DNA of 64,000 nucleotides from Hypericibacter adhaerens (lineage in GTDB: Bacteria > Pseudomonadota > Alphaproteobacteria > Dongiales > Dongiaceae). This document shows, piece by piece, positions 53,719 to 61,948 of the stretch (the first letter of the stretch is position 1; the number at the start of each line of letters is the position of its first letter). The stretch covers positions 558,001 through 622,000 of the forward strand of contig NZ_CP042582.1 in NCBI RefSeq assembly GCF_008728835.1. The letters run 5' to 3'. The position numbers and the translations under genes were made by a program. The notes under the pieces are model-generated. The model was given only the letters and a program-made list of their open reading frames with translations, was not told the DNA's origin and ran no database searches.

Positions 53719-54675
53719 ATGCCGCGCGTCGCGATCGTCGTTCATCCCCTGGCCCCGCTGCGTGCCGACAGCTACTGGCTGCGCGCGCTCGCGGAATGCT
53801 GGATCGAGAGCGGCATCCGCGTCGGCGTGGTCAGCGATCCCAAGGCCCGCATCAAGGCCGATCTCGCGATCCTGCATGTCGACCTCACGGTGGTGCCCCG
53901 GGACTATCTCGCCTGCGTCCGGCGCTGCGCTGTGACCGTCAACGGCGCGGTCGCCGACATCTCCAAACGGGTGATCAGCACGCATCTGTTGCGCCGTCAG
54001 GATCGCTATGAGGGTCTGGTCATCGTCAAGACCAACCGGAACTGCGCGGGGCTTCCCGAGGTGCGCGTGGCCAACAATGGCTGGAAGAAGCATCAGCGCG
54101 GCGCCAGCGACCAGGAGGCCCGCGATTACTACAACAACGAGCTGGAACTCCACATCGCGCGCCGGGACCGATACGGTTCCGAGCAGGGCTTCGGCGACTA
54201 TCGCGTCTTCGATTCGATATCCGAGGTTCCCGACGCGGTCTGGAGCGACAGCGAGCTGGTGGTGGAGCGCTTCCTGCCCGAGAGGAGCAAGGGCTTCTAC
54301 TGCATCCGCACCTGGCTGTTCTTCGGCGACCAGGATCGCCATGCGATGTTCTACTCCCACGATCCGGTCATCAAATCGCACAACGTCGTCGATTTCGAAC
54401 GGCTGTCCGAGGTTCCCGACGAGCTGCGGCAGATCCGCCGCAAGCTGAAGTTCGATTTCGGCAAGTTCGACTACACGATGGTGGATGGTCGCCCGGTCCT
54501 GTTCGATGCCAACCGCACGCCCACGATCGGGGACTTCCCGAAGGAACGCTATCTTCCCATGGCCCAGTCGCTGGCCAGCGGCATCGGCGCCTTCCTGAAG
54601 AATCCTCCCGCGCTCGAGCCACGGCCGCCGGCCTCGCCGGTACCGGCAGGCGAAGGCGGAGCGGAGGACGCATGA
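53719..54675 (+). CDS. ATP-grasp-like protein of unknown specificity
   Basis: Predicted 318-residue cytosolic protein. The C-terminal region carries an ATP-grasp-type active-site block: KFDFGKFDYTMVDGRPVLFD followed by ANRTPTIGDF (metal-binding Asp/Asn pattern), with VVERFLPER and a basic FYCIRTWLFFGDQDRH stretch upstream. The N-terminus (MPRVAIVVHPLAPLRADSYW) resembles a pre-ATP-grasp Rossmann-like domain. ATP-grasp enzymes join a carboxylate to an amine or thiol; substrate unknown. Its stop overlaps the next methyltransferase start (ATGA), so they form an operon. Confidence 0.7.
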   Translation: MPRVAIVVHPLAPLRADSYWLRALAECWIESGIRVGVVSDPKARIKADLAILHVDLTVVPRDYLACVRRCAVTVNGAVADISKRVISTHLLRRQDRYEGLVIVKTNRNCAGLPEVRVANNGWKKHQRGASDQEARDYYNNELELHIARRDRYGSEQGFGDYRVFDSISEVPDAVWSDSELVVERFLPERSKGFYCIRTWLFFGDQDRHAMFYSHDPVIKSHNVVDFERLSEVPDELRQIRRKLKFDFGKFDYTMVDGRPVLFDANRTPTIGDFPKERYLPMAQSLASGIGAFLKNPPALEPRPPASPVPAGEGGAEDA

Positions 54676-55373
54676 CGCGCGGGATGTCCCAGGAATGGAT
54701 CGCCGGTCTCTTCGCGGATCCGGAGCTGCTCCGCATGGGCCATCACCAGCGGGCGGAGGACCAGAATCTGGGGCTGGGCTGGCTCTATTACGCCTTCGGG
54801 CGCATCGTCCGGCCGCGGCTGGCCGTGGTCGTCGGCTCCTGGCGCGGCTTCGCGCCGATCATGTTCGCCAAGGCGCTCCAGGACAATCTGGAGCAAGGCG
54901 AGGTGGTCTTCATCGATCCTTCCCTGGCGGACGATTTCTGGAAGGATGCGGGCCGGGTGAAGGACTATTTCCGCCAGCACGGCGTGGGGAACATCAGGCA
55001 CTTCCCCATGACCACGCAGCAATTCGTCACCACCGCCGATTATCGGGCGCTTGGCAAGCTCGGCCTGGTCTTCATCGACGGGCTCCACACCGAAGCGCAG
55101 GCGAGCTTCGACTATGCGGCCTTCTCGCCGCTGCTGGAGACGCGCGGCTTCGTCATGCTCCATGACAGCATGATCGTGCGCCCCGACAAGGTCTATGGCA
55201 GCGAGAAGGCCTACGGCATGAGCGTCAAGCTCTTCGTCGACCGGCTGAAGCAGGATCCGTCGCTGCAGCTCCTGGACCTGCCCTTCGGCCATACCGGCGT
55301 GACCCTGCTGCGCAAGCTCGACGAGGAAGCGACGCGCGACCCTTACGACTGGCTCGATGGAGGGCCGCGCTGA
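54672..55373 (+). CDS. Class I SAM-dependent methyltransferase (Methyltransf_24-like)
   Basis: Predicted 233-residue methyltransferase. LAVVVGSWRGFAPIMFAKAL takes the place of the glycine-rich SAM loop, EVVFIDPSLADDFWKD the acidic ribose-binding end of strand 2, and LGLVFIDGLHTEAQASFDYA, with FVMLHDSM, matches the FIDGxHxYE...HD pattern of the Methyltransf_24 family, often acting on sugars or natural-product intermediates. It overlaps the ATP-grasp gene by four bases and is followed closely by a glycosyltransferase. Confidence 0.82.
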   Translation: MTRGMSQEWIAGLFADPELLRMGHHQRAEDQNLGLGWLYYAFGRIVRPRLAVVVGSWRGFAPIMFAKALQDNLEQGEVVFIDPSLADDFWKDAGRVKDYFRQHGVGNIRHFPMTTQQFVTTADYRALGKLGLVFIDGLHTEAQASFDYAAFSPLLETRGFVMLHDSMIVRPDKVYGSEKAYGMSVKLFVDRLKQDPSLQLLDLPFGHTGVTLLRKLDEEATRDPYDWLDGGPR

Positions 55374-55374
55374 G

Positions 55375-56658
55375 ATGGGAACCGCGTTGAGACCCGACAT
55401 GGAAAGGCCCGTCGTCGCCGTCTTCTGCATGCCGGAGCATGGGCATTTTCAGCAGCTTCGCGCCCTCATCGGCGATCTCGCGCGATCGGGATTCGCCGTC
55501 CATGTCTTCACTCATCGACGCTACGCGGCCGAGGTCGAGCGTCTCGGCGCGCGGCTCGTCGATCTCTTCACGCCCTGGCCGATCGAGCAGGCCGACAGCG
55601 AATCCATCCCGGTCCCCTGCCGCTATGTCAGCTTCGCGGCCGCCTATGCCGAGGAGGTGCTGGCGTCGCTGCGGCGCCTCAAGCCGGCTCTGGTGGTCGC
55701 GGAGACCTTCGCGGTGATCGGCCGGCTGGCCGCCCGGCTCCTGGACCTGCCCCTCGTCAATGTCATGCCGGGGCATAATTTCCATCCGGCCCTCTACCTC
55801 CCGGCCCTGCGCACCGACCCGCGCGTCGCGATCTCCGAGCGCTGCCACCGCGCGGTCGAGATCCTGCGCGAGCGCTACGGCCTGCCCGACGCTTCGCCCT
55901 TCTCCTACATCGCGGGCCTCAGCCCCGATCTCAATATCTGCTGCGAGCCGGCCGCGTTCCTCACCGAGGCGGAGCGCAAGAGTTTCGAGCCGGTCGCCTT
56001 CTATGGCTGCATCCCCGCGTCGGCGGAGGAAAGCGCGCATCCCGAGACGGCGGATGCTCTTTTCGGCGATGGATCGAGCGAACTCAAGATCTATGCCTGC
56101 CTGGGCACCGTCGCCTTCCGCTACTATGCCGATGTGGCCACCCGCGTGCTCGAGGCGCTGTCGGATTGCGTCGCCGGCATGAAGGAAGCCCGCGCGCTGG
56201 TCAGCCTGGGCGGGGCGTCGGTCGCGGATGGGGTCGTGCAGGGGCTCCGGCGGCCCAATGTGGAGATCGTCGGCTATGCCGATCAGTGGCGTGCGCTGGG
56301 CGAGGCCGATCTGTTCCTCACCCATCATGGCCTGAACTCGACCCACGAGGCCGTGTTCCGCGACGTGCCCATGCTGTCCTATCCCATCTTCACGGATCAG
56401 CCCGCACTGGCGGAGAGATGCCAGCAGCTCGGGATTGCCCTGCCGCTGTCGGATTCGCTGCGCGGTCCCGTCGATGCGGAGCAGATTCGCGCGGGCCTGG
56501 AGAAGATCTCCCGCGAAAGGGCTTCCCTCATGGCGAAGCTGGAGCGGGTGAGGACCTGGGAGCTCGAGGTGATGGCGCAGCGGCCGGCGGTTCTCGCCCG
56601 GGTCTGCGACTTGGCCTCGGTCAGCGCGGCGGCACTCAGGCCGGTCGACACTCGATGA
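55375..56658 (+). CDS. GT1-family glycosyltransferase (UGT/MGT-like)
   Basis: Predicted 427-residue GT-B glycosyltransferase. The N-terminal acceptor domain opens VVAVFCMPEHGHFQQLRALI (the HGH motif, with His as catalytic base in this family). The C-terminal donor domain holds VEIVGYADQWRALGEADLFL followed by THHGLNSTHEAVFRDVPMLS and YPIFTDQPALAERCQQLG, the UGT signature with HxGxxSxxEA and DQ. Such enzymes glycosylate small molecules such as macrolides, carotenoids or lipids. The ATG at 55375 lies two bases after the methyltransferase stop. Its 3' end overlaps the convergent O-methyltransferase by 23 bases. Confidence 0.88.
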   Translation: MGTALRPDMERPVVAVFCMPEHGHFQQLRALIGDLARSGFAVHVFTHRRYAAEVERLGARLVDLFTPWPIEQADSESIPVPCRYVSFAAAYAEEVLASLRRLKPALVVAETFAVIGRLAARLLDLPLVNVMPGHNFHPALYLPALRTDPRVAISERCHRAVEILRERYGLPDASPFSYIAGLSPDLNICCEPAAFLTEAERKSFEPVAFYGCIPASAEESAHPETADALFGDGSSELKIYACLGTVAFRYYADVATRVLEALSDCVAGMKEARALVSLGGASVADGVVQGLRRPNVEIVGYADQWRALGEADLFLTHHGLNSTHEAVFRDVPMLSYPIFTDQPALAERCQQLGIALPLSDSLRGPVDAEQIRAGLEKISRERASLMAKLERVRTWELEVMAQRPAVLARVCDLASVSAAALRPVDTR

Positions 56659-57685
56659 TGCTGTAGACCGGTCCGGCGGAAGCGATCTTCGCGATCTGGA
56701 GACCCGCCGAAGCCAGCAGGGCCGAGAACTCGCGTTGCGTGCGTTCCTGCGCCGCCAGGGCCACCAGCATGGTCAGGTCATGCTGCGACAAAGTCGCATG
56801 CAGGGCGGTCGCTTCGTTACGTTCCGGCAGGATCGGCTCGATGATCAGGAGGCGCGCGTCCGCCGTCATCGCCCGCCGGCAGTTTACCAGGATCCGGCCT
56901 GCCTGCTCGTCGTCCCAGTCATGGATGACGCTCTTGAGGATATAGGCGTCGGCACCGGGCGGCACCGATTCGAAGAAATCGCCGGCCATGAAGGCGCAGC
57001 GCCCGTCGAGACCGGGATGGTTCTTGCGGAAATTCTCTGCAGCGCCCTCGACCGCCACGGCGAGATCGAACAGCAGGCCCGAGGCACCGGGATTCGCCTC
57101 CAGCACATAGGCCAGCATCTCGCCATGGCCGCCGCCGATATCCGCGATCCGTTTCAACCCCGAGAAGTCGTAGGCTTGCAGGACCGCCTGCGCCGTCAGG
57201 CGGGTCAGCTCGATCGTGACGCGGTAGAAGGTGGCGGCCGCCTTGGGGTCCTTCTGCAGATGCGCGAACCCGTCCGTGCCCAGGAGCAGCTTCCGGGCGC
57301 TCTGGCCGGTTTTGATGCTGTAGAGCAGGTTGCCCCAGACCGGCCAGAGATGGTGTCCCCACCACAGCGTCCAGGCCCGTAAGGAGTGCGGCGAACCTTC
57401 CTGCAGCAAGGCGCCCAGCGGCGTCAGCGCGAAACGGCCATCCTCGCGCTCTTCGCAGAGGCCGAGCGCGCTCAAGGCCCGCAGGAGGCGATGCAGGGAA
57501 GGTGCGTCGGCGCCCGCGGCGGCGGCGAGCTCGGCGCTGGTCCGGGCTCCCGTGGCCAGGAGATCGGCGATCTTGAGCTCGGCGGCGACATAGAGCGCCT
57601 GCGTCTTCCAGCTGCCCGTGAGGATCGACTGGAATCGCTCCGTCAATTCCAGGATGTCGGCGCCTGGTGCCGTTTCCGAACCCAT
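56636..57685 (-). CDS. O-methyltransferase (hydroxyneurosporene/acetylserotonin type)
   Basis: Predicted 349-residue methyltransferase with an N-terminal winged-helix dimerisation domain (about 15-100; LYVAAELKIADLLATGARTS) and a C-terminal Rossmann domain: SAM loop RIADIGGGHGEMLAYVLEAN, then CAFMAGDFFESVPPGADAYI, LKSVIHDWDDEQAGRILVNC with the catalytic-type HDW. This family methylates hydroxyls on natural products and carotenoids. It is transcribed towards the glycosyltransferase and overlaps its end by 23 bases. Together with the ATP-grasp, methyltransferase and glycosyltransferase genes it suggests a small biosynthetic cluster. Confidence 0.87.
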   Translation of the reverse strand: MGSETAPGADILELTERFQSILTGSWKTQALYVAAELKIADLLATGARTSAELAAAAGADAPSLHRLLRALSALGLCEEREDGRFALTPLGALLQEGSPHSLRAWTLWWGHHLWPVWGNLLYSIKTGQSARKLLLGTDGFAHLQKDPKAAATFYRVTIELTRLTAQAVLQAYDFSGLKRIADIGGGHGEMLAYVLEANPGASGLLFDLAVAVEGAAENFRKNHPGLDGRCAFMAGDFFESVPPGADAYILKSVIHDWDDEQAGRILVNCRRAMTADARLLIIEPILPERNEATALHATLSQHDLTMLVALAAQERTQREFSALLASAGLQIAKIASAGPVYSIIECRPA

Positions 57686-57805
57686 CCGAGATCAGCTTCC
57701 TGCGATCGACGCAATGAAAACAGCGATCGATGCCCCGCTTGCCGGCCCTGGATAGCATACCGATCCCCGGATCGCCAATCGCAGCGGGGCAGCCCTCCTT
57801 TCCCG

Positions 57806-58027
57806 TCAGCGCCAGAACGGCATCCTGGATTCCCGATCGGCTTCGCTGCGCGTGATGCCGATGTCCTTGAGCATGTCGTCGCCGAGGTCGATGAGGGCGC
57901 GGCGCTGCCGCGACCGCTCGATGGAACGGGCGACGAAGGCCACGGCCTTGAAAACGATGGCGCGAAACCCTTCGCGTCCATGCTTCCGGACGCCGTCTGC
58001 CTTCCTCGCTGGGATCGCGCTCTGCAT
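57806..58027 (-). CDS. DUF1127 small protein
   Basis: Predicted 73-residue basic protein. The C-terminal half is the DUF1127 domain: SRQRRALIDLGDDMLKDIGI followed by TRSEADRESRMPFWR. In alphaproteobacteria short DUF1127 proteins are small arginine-rich proteins linked to stress, phosphate/RNA metabolism and other regulation; the role here is not known. GGGAG lies eight bases before the ATG at 58027. Confidence 0.88.
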   Translation of the reverse strand: MQSAIPARKADGVRKHGREGFRAIVFKAVAFVARSIERSRQRRALIDLGDDMLKDIGITRSEADRESRMPFWR

Positions 58028-58174
58028 GTTGGTGCTCCCGTCTGGTGAGGGAGCAGTAGACAGGCAGGTGGCGGCCGCGTCACGGTCGAACGCTACGGTT
58101 CCGGCCGAACTGTCAGTGCTGCAGGCGGCTTTGTTTCGTCCGGCCGACCGTTTCTGCCGCGTCGCCCAGGACGG

Positions 58175-59449
58175 CTAGGAACGCCCCGACCGCATGTCGG
58201 CGAGGATCTGCTGCGCGCGGTCGAGGCGGACATGGCCGCCCTGCTTGAGGCGCGTGACCAGGGCGTCGACCTCGTCATCCCTGGCGCCGGCCGCGATCGC
58301 GACATTGCGCGCATGCAGCGACATGTGCCCCTTCTGGATTCCTTCCGCGGCCAACGCCCGCAAGGCGCCCGTGTTCTGGGCCAGTCCCACGGCGACGATG
58401 ATCTCGGCCAGCTCCTGGGCGCTCGAGACGCCCAGCAGCTTCACGGCCGCCTGCGCCACCGGGTGCGTCTTGGTGGCGCCGCCGACCAGACCCACCGCCA
58501 TCGGCAGTTCCATCGTGCCGATCAGGTTGCCGGCGGCGTCCTTCTCATAGTGCGAGAGAGAGGTATAGCGCCCGCGCGCCGCGGCGTGCGAGTGCGCCCC
58601 GGCCTCGACGGCGCGGGTGTCGTTCCCGGTCGCCAGCACGACGGCCGTGATCCCGTTCATGATGCCCTTGTTGTGCGTGGCGGCCCGATAGGGGTCCGCG
58701 GCGGCGAAGGCATAGGCGTCCAGAATGCCATCCACCACGTCCTCGCCGCCGAGCGCCTCGCGATCATAGACCGCGCGCACGCGCGCCAGCCGGAGATCGG
58801 CCTTGTTGGAAAGAATGCGAAGGCGGACACGGCCGCCGGCGATCCCGGCGACGAGCGGCGCCACGGCCTCGGCCATGGTGTTGACCGCGTTGGCGCCCAT
58901 CGCGTCGCGGACATCGACGATCAGATGCACCACCACATAGGTGGAGGTCGCGGCTTCCACGATGCGGACCTGGAGGTCCTTGGCGCCGCCGCCGAGCTTG
59001 ACGAGGAAGGGGTCCTGCTCGTTGGCGAGATCGAGCAGCTCCCGACGGCGCTCATAGATCCGCAAGCGGGCCGCCTGCGGATCGCGCAGGCCGACGACCT
59101 GGATCTGCGAGATCATGACGGGCTGGTCGCTGGAGGTATGAAACCCGCCATGGAGGCGCGCGACCGACGCCATGTTGCTCGCCGCCGCGACCACGGAAGG
59201 CTCCTCCGTCGCCATGGGGACGAGATAGTCGCGGCCGTTGATGGTGAAGTTCGCCGCGATGCCGAGGGGTATCGGCAGCATGCCCACCACATTCTCGATC
59301 ATGCGGTCGGCAATTGCCATCATGCCATCGCCCGGAGACGTAAAGGCACCAAGCTGGCTCTCGGCCAGCCCGGATGCATCGACGATCTTCCGGAAGCGCT
59401 CGGATGGCGAAAGCTTGTAGAAGCCTGGCAGTCGGCTGTTGACGGGCAT
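58175..59449 (-). CDS. mvaA: Class II (degradative-type) hydroxymethylglutaryl-CoA reductase
   Basis: Predicted 424-residue class II HMG-CoA reductase, interconverting mevalonate and HMG-CoA. All catalytic residues of the Pseudomonas mevalonii enzyme can be placed: Glu83 (MATEEPSVVAAAS), Lys261 (ATHNKGIMNG), Asp277 (TGNDTRAVEA) and the C-terminal His379 (SLHARNVAIAAG). The DAMGANAVNTM nucleotide/CoA motif is intact. The start at 59449 gives the standard MPVNSRLPGFYKLSPSERF beginning. No other mevalonate-pathway biosynthetic gene is in the window, and the neighbours are CoA-ester catabolic enzymes. Use of mevalonate as carbon source is therefore the better guess. Confidence 0.94.
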   Translation of the reverse strand: MPVNSRLPGFYKLSPSERFRKIVDASGLAESQLGAFTSPGDGMMAIADRMIENVVGMLPIPLGIAANFTINGRDYLVPMATEEPSVVAAASNMASVARLHGGFHTSSDQPVMISQIQVVGLRDPQAARLRIYERRRELLDLANEQDPFLVKLGGGAKDLQVRIVEAATSTYVVVHLIVDVRDAMGANAVNTMAEAVAPLVAGIAGGRVRLRILSNKADLRLARVRAVYDREALGGEDVVDGILDAYAFAAADPYRAATHNKGIMNGITAVVLATGNDTRAVEAGAHSHAAARGRYTSLSHYEKDAAGNLIGTMELPMAVGLVGGATKTHPVAQAAVKLLGVSSAQELAEIIVAVGLAQNTGALRALAAEGIQKGHMSLHARNVAIAAGARDDEVDALVTRLKQGGHVRLDRAQQILADMRSGRS

Positions 59450-59508
59450 CGGGGCAAACACTCCAACGGCAGTTCGTGAAACCCTGCCCGATGGAGACCG
59501 TGCCAACA

Positions 59509-59525
59509 ATGTACGGGCCTTACAC
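59509..59525. promoter_or_regulatory. Candidate operator ATGTA-N7-TACAC upstream of the HMG-CoA reductase gene
   Basis: ATGTACGGGCCTTACAC, 60 bp before the reductase start. It has the same arms and spacing as the site at 61608-61624 upstream of the regulator gene. It is probably a binding site for the adjacent PucR-type regulator, but this rests on two occurrences. Confidence 0.4.
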
Positions 59526-59570
59526 TCCATCACCGGAGAAAGGTGGAATTGTCACAAGGCCGGCTCGGGC

Positions 59571-61520
59571 TCACTCGGGCCGGGCCAGGGAGCGCAACCG
59601 CAAGGCCATGTGCACCTCGAGGCTGCGCGCGGGATCGATGGAGTCCGGGCTGAGCTCGCCGATCGCCGCCAGGCGCTGGCGCATCGTATTGACATGGATC
59701 CCCAGCGCGTCCGCGGCCTTCTGGATGTGACGGCCGTTGTCGAGATAGGCCAGGAGCGTCGCCGCCAGCTGGCTGCCGCGCTTGCGGTCATGCTCGACGA
59801 TGCGGCCGACCGATGCGGTCACGAAGCCGTCGAGGGCGTCGGCCTCCCGGTCGGAGAAGACCAGGGCGTAGAGCGACAGGGTCTTCTCGAACACGACGCG
59901 TCCCTGCTGCTTCAGGCCGCGGAGCAGGGCCAGGCCGCGCCGCAGGGCTTCGTACTCCGACCGGACCCGGTCGATGGCCGGAATTCTGTCGGAGATCACG
60001 ATGCTGACCGGCTGGCCGAAAGCCTCGTCGAGTTTCCGCCAGAGCCTGTCGGCGAGCTGGTCGGGATGCGGGTTGCTCGTCACCACCGCCAGATCGCCGT
60101 TATATTCCGCGAAGATCGTGTCGCGGCCCGGCAGGACGGTGCGGGCCACCGAGGAAGCCTGCATGGCCGAGAGATCGTTGATTTCCACCAGCATCACGGT
60201 CAGGGGCCAGGTCACGGACATGCCCTGCGGCAGCTGGCGCCCGCTTCCGGCCGAGAGCGGATCGGTCGTCCCGCGCAGCAGCGCCGAAACGGCGTCGGCG
60301 ACGTTCCGGTAGGCGGTTTGCGCCACCCGTTCCATCGACAGCAGGACGATCCCGGTCACGATGGCGCTGCGCTCGAGCGTGCGGATCTCGGAGTCCGACA
60401 GGGGCTGCTTGCGGGTGAAGACGAGGGCGCCGAGGCGCGCGGGGCCGCCCGTCGTCGCGGCCACATGGATCATCGTGTCCTCGGCGGCGAGCAGCGGGAC
60501 CGAACGGCCCAGGTTGCAGCTTTCCCGCACCGCCTTGGCGAGCTGCTCGTCCGTGGCCTGTTCCGGCAGGGTCCCGCTGACGAGCTTCCGGCGGTCGTCG
60601 ATGACCGCCGCCTGGCCCCGCAGCAGCTTCGACACCCGGCTGGTCAGGTCGTCGAGCGTGCCGCCGCGCGCGATCAGCTCCGTCAGCTGCTCGTGGGCCG
60701 TTGCGGCCTCCTCGACGGCATCCGCCTTGGCCTTGAGCGCGGCGTTGGCGAGCTTCGCCATGCGCAGGGCGCGCTGGGCTTCCTCGAGGAGGCGCGCATT
60801 CTCGATCGCCAGCGCGGCGAAAGTGCCCAGCGAAGACAAGGCCGCCATCTCCTGCGGGGTGTAGGAGCGCACATAGCGGTCGCCCACGAACAGCACGCCG
60901 ATGACATGCGCCTCGATTTCCAGGGGAATGCCCAGGATCGAGACGATGCCCTCGCTCTGGATCGCGCCGTCGATGAAGGCATCGTGATCGAATTGATGAT
61001 CGACGAGGTAGTTGTTGGAATAGAAGGGGCGCCGGGTCCGGGCGACACCGCCGCAGACCCCGACGCTCCGGGAGACGCGGATGCGGGCGAAGTCCGCCGA
61101 GACCACACCTTCCGTCGCCCGTACATAGAAATCGTCGCGCTCCTCGTCGGCCGCCGAGAGGTAGGCGATGTCGCTGCCGACGAGCTGCTTGGCGCGCTGG
61201 ACGATGGCCTGCAGGACCTGGTCGGTATCCCTCAGGGCCGAAAGATCGCGCGCCGTTTCGTAGAGGGCCGACAGCTCGACCTCCCGCTTGCGCTTATGCT
61301 CGAAGTTCTCGCGCAGCCGGACGGCAATGGCGATGTCCTTGAGCATCGACTGCGGCAAGCTGCCGGCGGCGACCGCCTCCCGGATGCCGGTGACGACCCG
61401 GTCGAAGCTCGACAGGGGTGCGTTGTCATCGAGGAGCTGCAGCAGCTGCCGATAGGTCTTCTGTTCGGCGCGGTAGTTCGGAAACGGGCCGAGCGGCACC
61501 GCCGCGACGGGGTTCCCCAT
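59571..61520 (-). CDS. GAF-domain, PucR/CdaR-type transcriptional regulator
   Basis: Predicted 649-residue regulator. A helical N-terminal part is followed by a GAF sensor domain (about 85-265; LSALYETARDLSALRDTDQV, IVSILGIPLEIEAHVIGVLF), a coiled linker, a middle CdaR-like region (about 300-570), and a C-terminal PucR helix-turn-helix (about 595-640; AATLLAYLDNGRHIQKAADA, LGIHVNTMRQRLAAIGEL). The ATG at 61520 has GGGAG eight bases upstream. It lies upstream of the HMG-CoA reductase on the same strand and diverges from the CoA-transferase operon, so it probably regulates both. Confidence 0.88.
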   Translation of the reverse strand: MGNPVAAVPLGPFPNYRAEQKTYRQLLQLLDDNAPLSSFDRVVTGIREAVAAGSLPQSMLKDIAIAVRLRENFEHKRKREVELSALYETARDLSALRDTDQVLQAIVQRAKQLVGSDIAYLSAADEERDDFYVRATEGVVSADFARIRVSRSVGVCGGVARTRRPFYSNNYLVDHQFDHDAFIDGAIQSEGIVSILGIPLEIEAHVIGVLFVGDRYVRSYTPQEMAALSSLGTFAALAIENARLLEEAQRALRMAKLANAALKAKADAVEEAATAHEQLTELIARGGTLDDLTSRVSKLLRGQAAVIDDRRKLVSGTLPEQATDEQLAKAVRESCNLGRSVPLLAAEDTMIHVAATTGGPARLGALVFTRKQPLSDSEIRTLERSAIVTGIVLLSMERVAQTAYRNVADAVSALLRGTTDPLSAGSGRQLPQGMSVTWPLTVMLVEINDLSAMQASSVARTVLPGRDTIFAEYNGDLAVVTSNPHPDQLADRLWRKLDEAFGQPVSIVISDRIPAIDRVRSEYEALRRGLALLRGLKQQGRVVFEKTLSLYALVFSDREADALDGFVTASVGRIVEHDRKRGSQLAATLLAYLDNGRHIQKAADALGIHVNTMRQRLAAIGELSPDSIDPARSLEVHMALRLRSLARPE

Positions 61521-61948
61521 GGCTTTCTCCCTGGAATTGGCCGTCTTCTTGTGATTGTGGCGCTGGGACAGTCTGCGGATATTTTGAGCATTCTTCGGCC
61601 GGCGAAAATGTAGCTTTCCTACATAAAGAACGTCAAATCCTGTCATAAACCGATATTCAGCGCCGTCGGCCGGTGGTATCGCCCGGTCATTTCGCCAGAC
61701 GGGAAGACCGGGAAAAGGCGCCGGGCCGAGCCTCTGCATCACCGCTTCGTTCGCGCGGCCGGACGCGGCTCGGAGGTCATCTCTATCGGTGCGAGCGGCC
61801 CCGCATCCGCCAGGGGCTCGAGTTGTTCGCCAGCGGCGGCATTCCGTCGGTTATGTGACGAATCCACGCAGCAACCCGTCTTCGATGTGGCGAGGCGACG
61901 TTGTTTGCTATGCGGCGATCACGAACAATCGATGCCGGGAGGAATGGC
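61521..61948. other. Divergent promoter region between regulator and CoA-transferase operon
   Basis: About 430 bp with no supportable gene. The part nearest the regulator (61540-61680) is AT-richer and contains the candidate operator at 61608-61624. The rest looks like ordinary GC-rich spacer with broken frames in all directions. Confidence 0.5.
61608..61624. promoter_or_regulatory. Candidate operator ATGTAG-N5-CTACAT
   Basis: A perfect inverted repeat with six-base arms, ATGTAGCTTTCCTACAT, 88 bp upstream of the regulator start in the divergent promoter region. A variant with the same spacing (ATGTA-N7-TACAC) lies upstream of the HMG-CoA reductase gene. Consistent with autoregulation by the PucR-type protein. 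Confidence 0.45.

Noticed and set aside
53357-53935. A 192-codon plus-strand frame before the ATP-grasp gene
   Set aside because: Low-complexity Arg/Ser-rich translation; its second half overlaps the ATP-grasp gene in another frame.
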